From Caldilineaceae bacterium (GTDB taxonomy: Bacteria; Chloroflexota; Anaerolineae; Caldilineales; Caldilineaceae), in assembly GCA_028819675.1 (NCBI GenBank), contig JAPPKT010000040.1, positions 1 to 8,583 of the forward strand: 8,583 bases of DNA. Direction: 5' to 3'. The translations under genes were made by a program, and so were the position numbers. The notes beneath the pieces are model-generated. The model saw only the letters and a list, made by a program, of their open reading frames with translations. It was not told where the DNA came from and made no database searches. Every line of letters begins with the position of its first letter. Within the stretch, counting starts at the first letter, position 1. Of the stretch, positions 6,440-8,583 are shown piece by piece.

Positions 6440-6961
6440 TCACCGCGTTATCTCCCACGCCAAATGCTGAATCTCAGGCAATACCAGCTTCTCCATCGCC
6501 AGCCTGACCGCATTGGTCGATCCGGGCAAACTGATAATCGCGCAGCCCCGGTACGTGCCCGCCGTCGCCCGGCTCAGCATCGCCGCAGCTCCCACCTCAT
6601 CGTAACTGAGCATCCGGAAAATCTCGCCGAATCCAGGCAACTCCTTTTCCAACGCCCGCGACAGCACGTCATACGTGCGATCCCGCTTGCTGACGCCCGT
6701 CCCGCCATTAAATACGATCACCTGCGCACCACTCCCGCTGAAATCCTCCAGCGCCGCCGCAACCTCCTCCGGCTCGTCCCTCACGATGCGCGTGGCAACT
6801 ACCTGATGACCCTCCGCCTCGGCCATCTCGCGAATAGCCTGGCCGCTGCGGTCAGTTTCCGGCGTGCGTGTATCCGAGACGGTCACGATCGCAAAGGCGA
6901 TGCTGCCCTTCTCTTCTTCCGCCTGCCGCCGGTGCTCTTCGGAGCTTTCTCCATTCTTCAT
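6440..6961 (-). CDS. MoaB/Mog-type molybdopterin biosynthesis protein
   Basis: This 173-residue protein has the MoCF-biosynthesis (MPT-binding) fold; bacterial MoaB and MogA are of similar length. The family enzyme adenylylates molybdopterin before molybdate insertion, though MoaB in some species lacks that activity. Motifs: [12 protein letters not shown] (21-32, first strand and loop), [16 protein letters not shown] (81-96) with the GGTG loop and the conserved Asp94, a PGFGEIFR helix (109-116), and SLPGSTNAV (144-152), the second MPT-binding loop. The first ~18 residues are charged and look like a flexible extension. A purine-rich site (gagagggtg) lies about 5 nt before the ATG and fixes the start. 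No other moa/moe genes are nearby, so whether it serves Mo- or W-cofactor synthesis is open. The moaB symbol is withheld because MoaB and MogA cannot be told apart with certainty here. Confidence 0.88.
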   Translation of the reverse strand: MKNGESSEEHRRQAEEEKGSIAFAIVTVSDTRTPETDRSGQAIREMAEAEGHQVVATRIVRDEPEEVAAALEDFSGSGAQVIVFNGGTGVSKRDRTYDVLSRALEKELPGFGEIFRMLSYDEVGAAAMLSRATAGTYRGCAIISLPGSTNAVRLAMEKLVLPEIQHLAWEITR

Positions 6962-6995
6962 CTTTCACCCTCTCATCACCTGAATGTTCATCATA

Positions 6996-7043
6996 ACGCG
7001 CCAAAACCACCAGGCGCACAGGGGGTCTTGGCGCCTTAGCGCT
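6996..7043. repeat. Inverted/tandem GGCGC element in the moaB-like leader
   Basis: AGGCGC (7012-7017) pairs with GCGCCT (7031-7036) across a 13-nt loop. Within the right half, CTTGGCG (7027-7033) and CTTAGCG (7035-7041) repeat at 8-bp spacing. It looks like a degenerate member of the 'cttggcgccttggcg' class of dispersed intergenic repeats, comparable in style to the CTTCGCG block between purM and the hydratase gene. No function is implied. Confidence 0.4.
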
Positions 7044-7059
7044 CCCTTCTCTCCTGAGC

Positions 7060-7065
7060 ATTATA
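7060..7065 (-). promoter_or_regulatory. Possible -10 element for the moaB-like gene
   Basis: A perfect TATAAT on the minus strand lies about 100 nt upstream of the moaB-like start codon. No recognisable -35 hexamer is found 16-18 bp further upstream, so this is a weak call. Confidence 0.3.
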
Positions 7066-7287
7066 CTTCAGATTCGAGAAAGCGGCTCCCCTTTGCCTCC
7101 TATACCATCGGGCGCATCCTCTGGCGGCGTGTGTACCCCATATTATTGTGCGCCGGAGTGCAAGCCAACCTGTCAGGCCATCGCGCCAGTGACCGCACCA
7201 CAGTTCATCCCCCGTCACATGAACGACTGTTCAGAAAAGACGCGCCCAACAATCTGGGTGAAATGCACACGTACCGACAAATAAATT
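7066..7287. other. Intergenic stretch with no recognised gene
   Basis: This lies between the divergent moaB-like and sugar-binding protein genes. Open frames here on both strands (about 60-105 residues) show no family resemblance and no ribosome-binding site. A small inverted repeat, TGAAC-gact-GTTCA (7220-7233), is the only structure seen. Confidence 0.5.
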
Positions 7288-7316
7288 TTGGCATGGAATA
7301 GTCGTCCTGTTATAAT
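7288..7316 (+). promoter_or_regulatory. Strong sigma-70-type promoter of the sugar-binding protein operon
   Basis: TTGGCA (7288-7293, 5 of 6 consensus) and TATAAT (7311-7316, 6 of 6) are separated by the ideal 17 bp. It is the best promoter match in the window. Transcription would begin near 7323, about 290 nt before the GTG start, so the mRNA has a long leader. Confidence 0.75.
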
Positions 7317-7328
7317 CCGATACTGTCC

Positions 7329-7342
7329 TGAAAACGTTTCCA
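7329..7342 (+). promoter_or_regulatory. LacI-family operator just downstream of the transcription start
   Basis: TGAAAACGTTTCCA matches the general LacI/CcpA-type operator (TGwAAnCGnTTnCA) with the central CG and a perfect AAACGTTT core. It lies about 6-20 nt past the predicted start point, a classic repression position. LacI-family repressors commonly control sugar ABC transport operons, which agrees with the downstream gene. The regulator itself is not in the window. Confidence 0.65.
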
Positions 7343-7390
7343 GCAATCAGGTTGATACCCCTGCTTCGTTCTGCCAGCAATACCATTTGT

Positions 7391-7476
7391 CAACTGATGT
7401 TACGCGTTCGTTGCCTTGTGTCAGTTGGACCCTGTGCGTATTGACGCCGCAATCTTCGTAACATCAACAATTGATC
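7391..7476 (+). promoter_or_regulatory. Leader with two mutually exclusive inverted repeats
   Basis: The left arm can pair in two ways. CAACTGA (7391-7397) pairs with TCAGTTG (7421-7427), a perfect 7-bp stem. TGATGTTACG (7395-7404) pairs with CGTAACATCA (7457-7466), a perfect 10-bp stem. The two share bases 7395-7397, so they compete. A further small pair, ATCAA-caa-TTGAT (7464-7476), overlaps the last arm. This resembles attenuator or riboswitch-style logic, but I recognise no known riboswitch class and see no rho-independent terminator after it. Confidence 0.4.
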
Positions 7477-7559
7477 CGCCGCTTATCCCTGTAGTTCAGC
7501 ATATCATGGCAGCATTATTTTTCAGGAGCTACTCTTCCGTGGTCATTCTTCTATCGAAG

Positions 7560-7572
7560 TGAACGCGGTTCA
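7560..7572 (+). promoter_or_regulatory. Palindrome near the start codon (possible second operator)
   Basis: TGAAC-GCG-GTTCA is a perfect 5-bp inverted repeat around a 3-bp centre, 41 nt before the GTG start. It resembles a second binding site for a dimeric repressor, but it deviates from the LacI-type site at 7329-7342 (spacing and core), so the two need not bind the same protein. Confidence 0.3.
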
Positions 7573-7613
7573 TCCTTACACGTTCCACCCATCACATTCC
7601 CAGGAGGAAAACA

Positions 7614-8583
7614 GTGCAGCGAACGGAAATGAGTCGAAGAAGCTTTTTGCAGGTGGCCGCGGGCAGCACGGCAGTCGCTGCGTTAGCCGCGTGCGCGCCG
7701 CCCGTGCCGGCCGGCACCACTACAGACGCATCCGCCGAGCCAGTTACCCTGAACTTCTTTAACCGCGGCGGCCAGTTCATTGAGAACGTCATGGACCAGC
7801 AGATGTCCCTGTATAGGGAGTCTAACCCCAATATCGAGTTCGAGATTAACGCCGTGGCCGGTGCCTCCCACCAGGAAGCCCTGCTGATCATGATCTCCGC
7901 CGGCACCGGACCCGACATGTGGTTTGACGCCAATCGCACCACCGGCCCCCTCACTCGCAGGGGCGTGACAACCAATCTTGAGCCCTACTTTGAGGCCGAT
8001 CCTGATTTTAGCGAAGACGACTATGTCGAAAACGTCTGGATCGCCCAAACCTACGACGGCGCTCGCTGGGGCATCCCCTGGGACAGTGGCGCCATGCTCA
8101 TGGCCTTCAATATCGACCTGTTCGACGAGGTTGGCGTTCCCCATCCGGAGCCGGATGCATGGATGACATGGGACGAAATTATCGAACTCGCCAAGGTTCT
8201 CACCTTCGACTTGGACGACAATTCAGCCAACGATTCTGATTTCGATCCCGCCCGCGTGCGTCAGTACGGACTTAGGGCTGGCTTTGGTCACGGTCGGCCG
8301 ACCTATATCTGGGGCAACGACGCCGAAATTATCGCTGATGACGGCACCATGCCTATGGATTCGGATGCATTCATCGAGGCGATGAACTGGCTGGCGGATC
8401 TGGGTTTGAAACACTTTGTCAATCCATCGCCCGCATACGAAGCCGCTGGCGAGACCAGCCTGCAGGCCGGCAACGTAGCCATGCAGCACATCGGCGTCTG
8501 GTCCCTGGGCCGCATCAACCAGGCTGGTGTCAACTGGGGCACATTCCCCGTACCCTACAACAAGACGAAGACATCCTACGGCC
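7614..8583 (+). CDS. Sugar ABC transporter substrate-binding lipoprotein (3' end cut by window)
   Basis: About 323 residues are visible, starting at a GTG codon placed 6 nt after a perfect AGGAGG (7602-7607). The alternative ATG at 7629 is too far from it. The N-terminus has a twin-arginine motif SRRSFL (7-12), a hydrophobic stretch and lipobox LAAC with Cys27, so it is probably exported folded by Tat and then lipid-anchored. The mature part follows the family-1 extracellular solute-binding (SBP_bac_1) plan: VTLNFFNRGG, YRESNPNIEFEI, LIMISAGTGPDMWF, GIPWDSGAMLMAFNIDLFDEVGV, then the tryptophan-containing TWDEIIELAK and AGNVAMQHIGVW near the edge. It would capture a mono- or oligosaccharide outside the membrane and pass it to permease and ATPase subunits expected downstream of the window. 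The GTG start probably hides it from ATG-only gene scans. Confidence 0.9.
   Translation, partial: MQRTEMSRRSFLQVAAGSTAVAALAACAPPVPAGTTTDASAEPVTLNFFNRGGQFIENVMDQQMSLYRESNPNIEFEINAVAGASHQEALLIMISAGTGPDMWFDANRTTGPLTRRGVTTNLEPYFEADPDFSEDDYVENVWIAQTYDGARWGIPWDSGAMLMAFNIDLFDEVGVPHPEPDAWMTWDEIIELAKVLTFDLDDNSANDSDFDPARVRQYGLRAGFGHGRPTYIWGNDAEIIADDGTMPMDSDAFIEAMNWLADLGLKHFVNPSPAYEAAGETSLQAGNVAMQHIGVWSLGRINQAGVNWGTFPVPYNKTKTSYG

Overview
The window is GC-rich bacterial DNA and most likely comes from a member of the Chloroflexota, in the Anaerolineae/Caldilineae direction. That placement is an inference from style. The support is a Tat-type sugar-binding lipoprotein with an LAAC lipobox, a Ser/Thr/Pro-linker glycosidase lipoprotein, very C-ending codon use, and intergenic stem-loop repeats with a GGCACCC-cttgt-GGGTGCC core. 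No rRNA or complete marker gene that would settle the taxonomy is present.

Layout from left to right. Positions 1-230 hold four tandem units of about 63 bp with hairpin cores. Positions 231-458 are unremarkable non-coding DNA. A short remnant resembling the C-terminus of a DUF433 antitoxin-like protein ends at 656 and is followed by a hairpin. purM (750-1829, purine synthesis) and an enoyl-CoA hydratase (1950-2732) follow on the + strand, separated by a small phased repeat. A solitary, apparently truncated HicB antitoxin (2989-3180) then runs nose to nose, with a 1-bp gap, into a minus-strand voltage-gated-type potassium channel (3182-3985). A tRNA-Val(CAC) with its own promoter lies upstream of the channel on the minus strand. 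A 72-residue single-pass membrane protein (4431-4649) converges on a minus-strand secreted glycoside-hydrolase-like lipoprotein (4674-6086). A minus-strand MoaB/Mog-type molybdopterin enzyme gene (6440-6961) comes next. The last gene, on the + strand and cut by the right edge, is a sugar ABC-transporter binding lipoprotein with a GTG start (7614 onward). It is preceded by a strong promoter, a LacI-type operator and a long structured leader.

The genes do not form one pathway. The left half is housekeeping plus decayed toxin-antitoxin pieces. The right half looks carbohydrate-related: an extracellular glycosidase-like lipoprotein and, transcribed in the other direction, a regulated sugar-uptake operon whose remaining genes (permeases, ATPase or more hydrolases) should lie beyond 8583.

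I found no convincing new defence or mobile system. The most informative signals are the operator and leader architecture at 7288-7572, the toxinless HicB, the tandem repeat at the left edge, and the shift in codon use inside purM.
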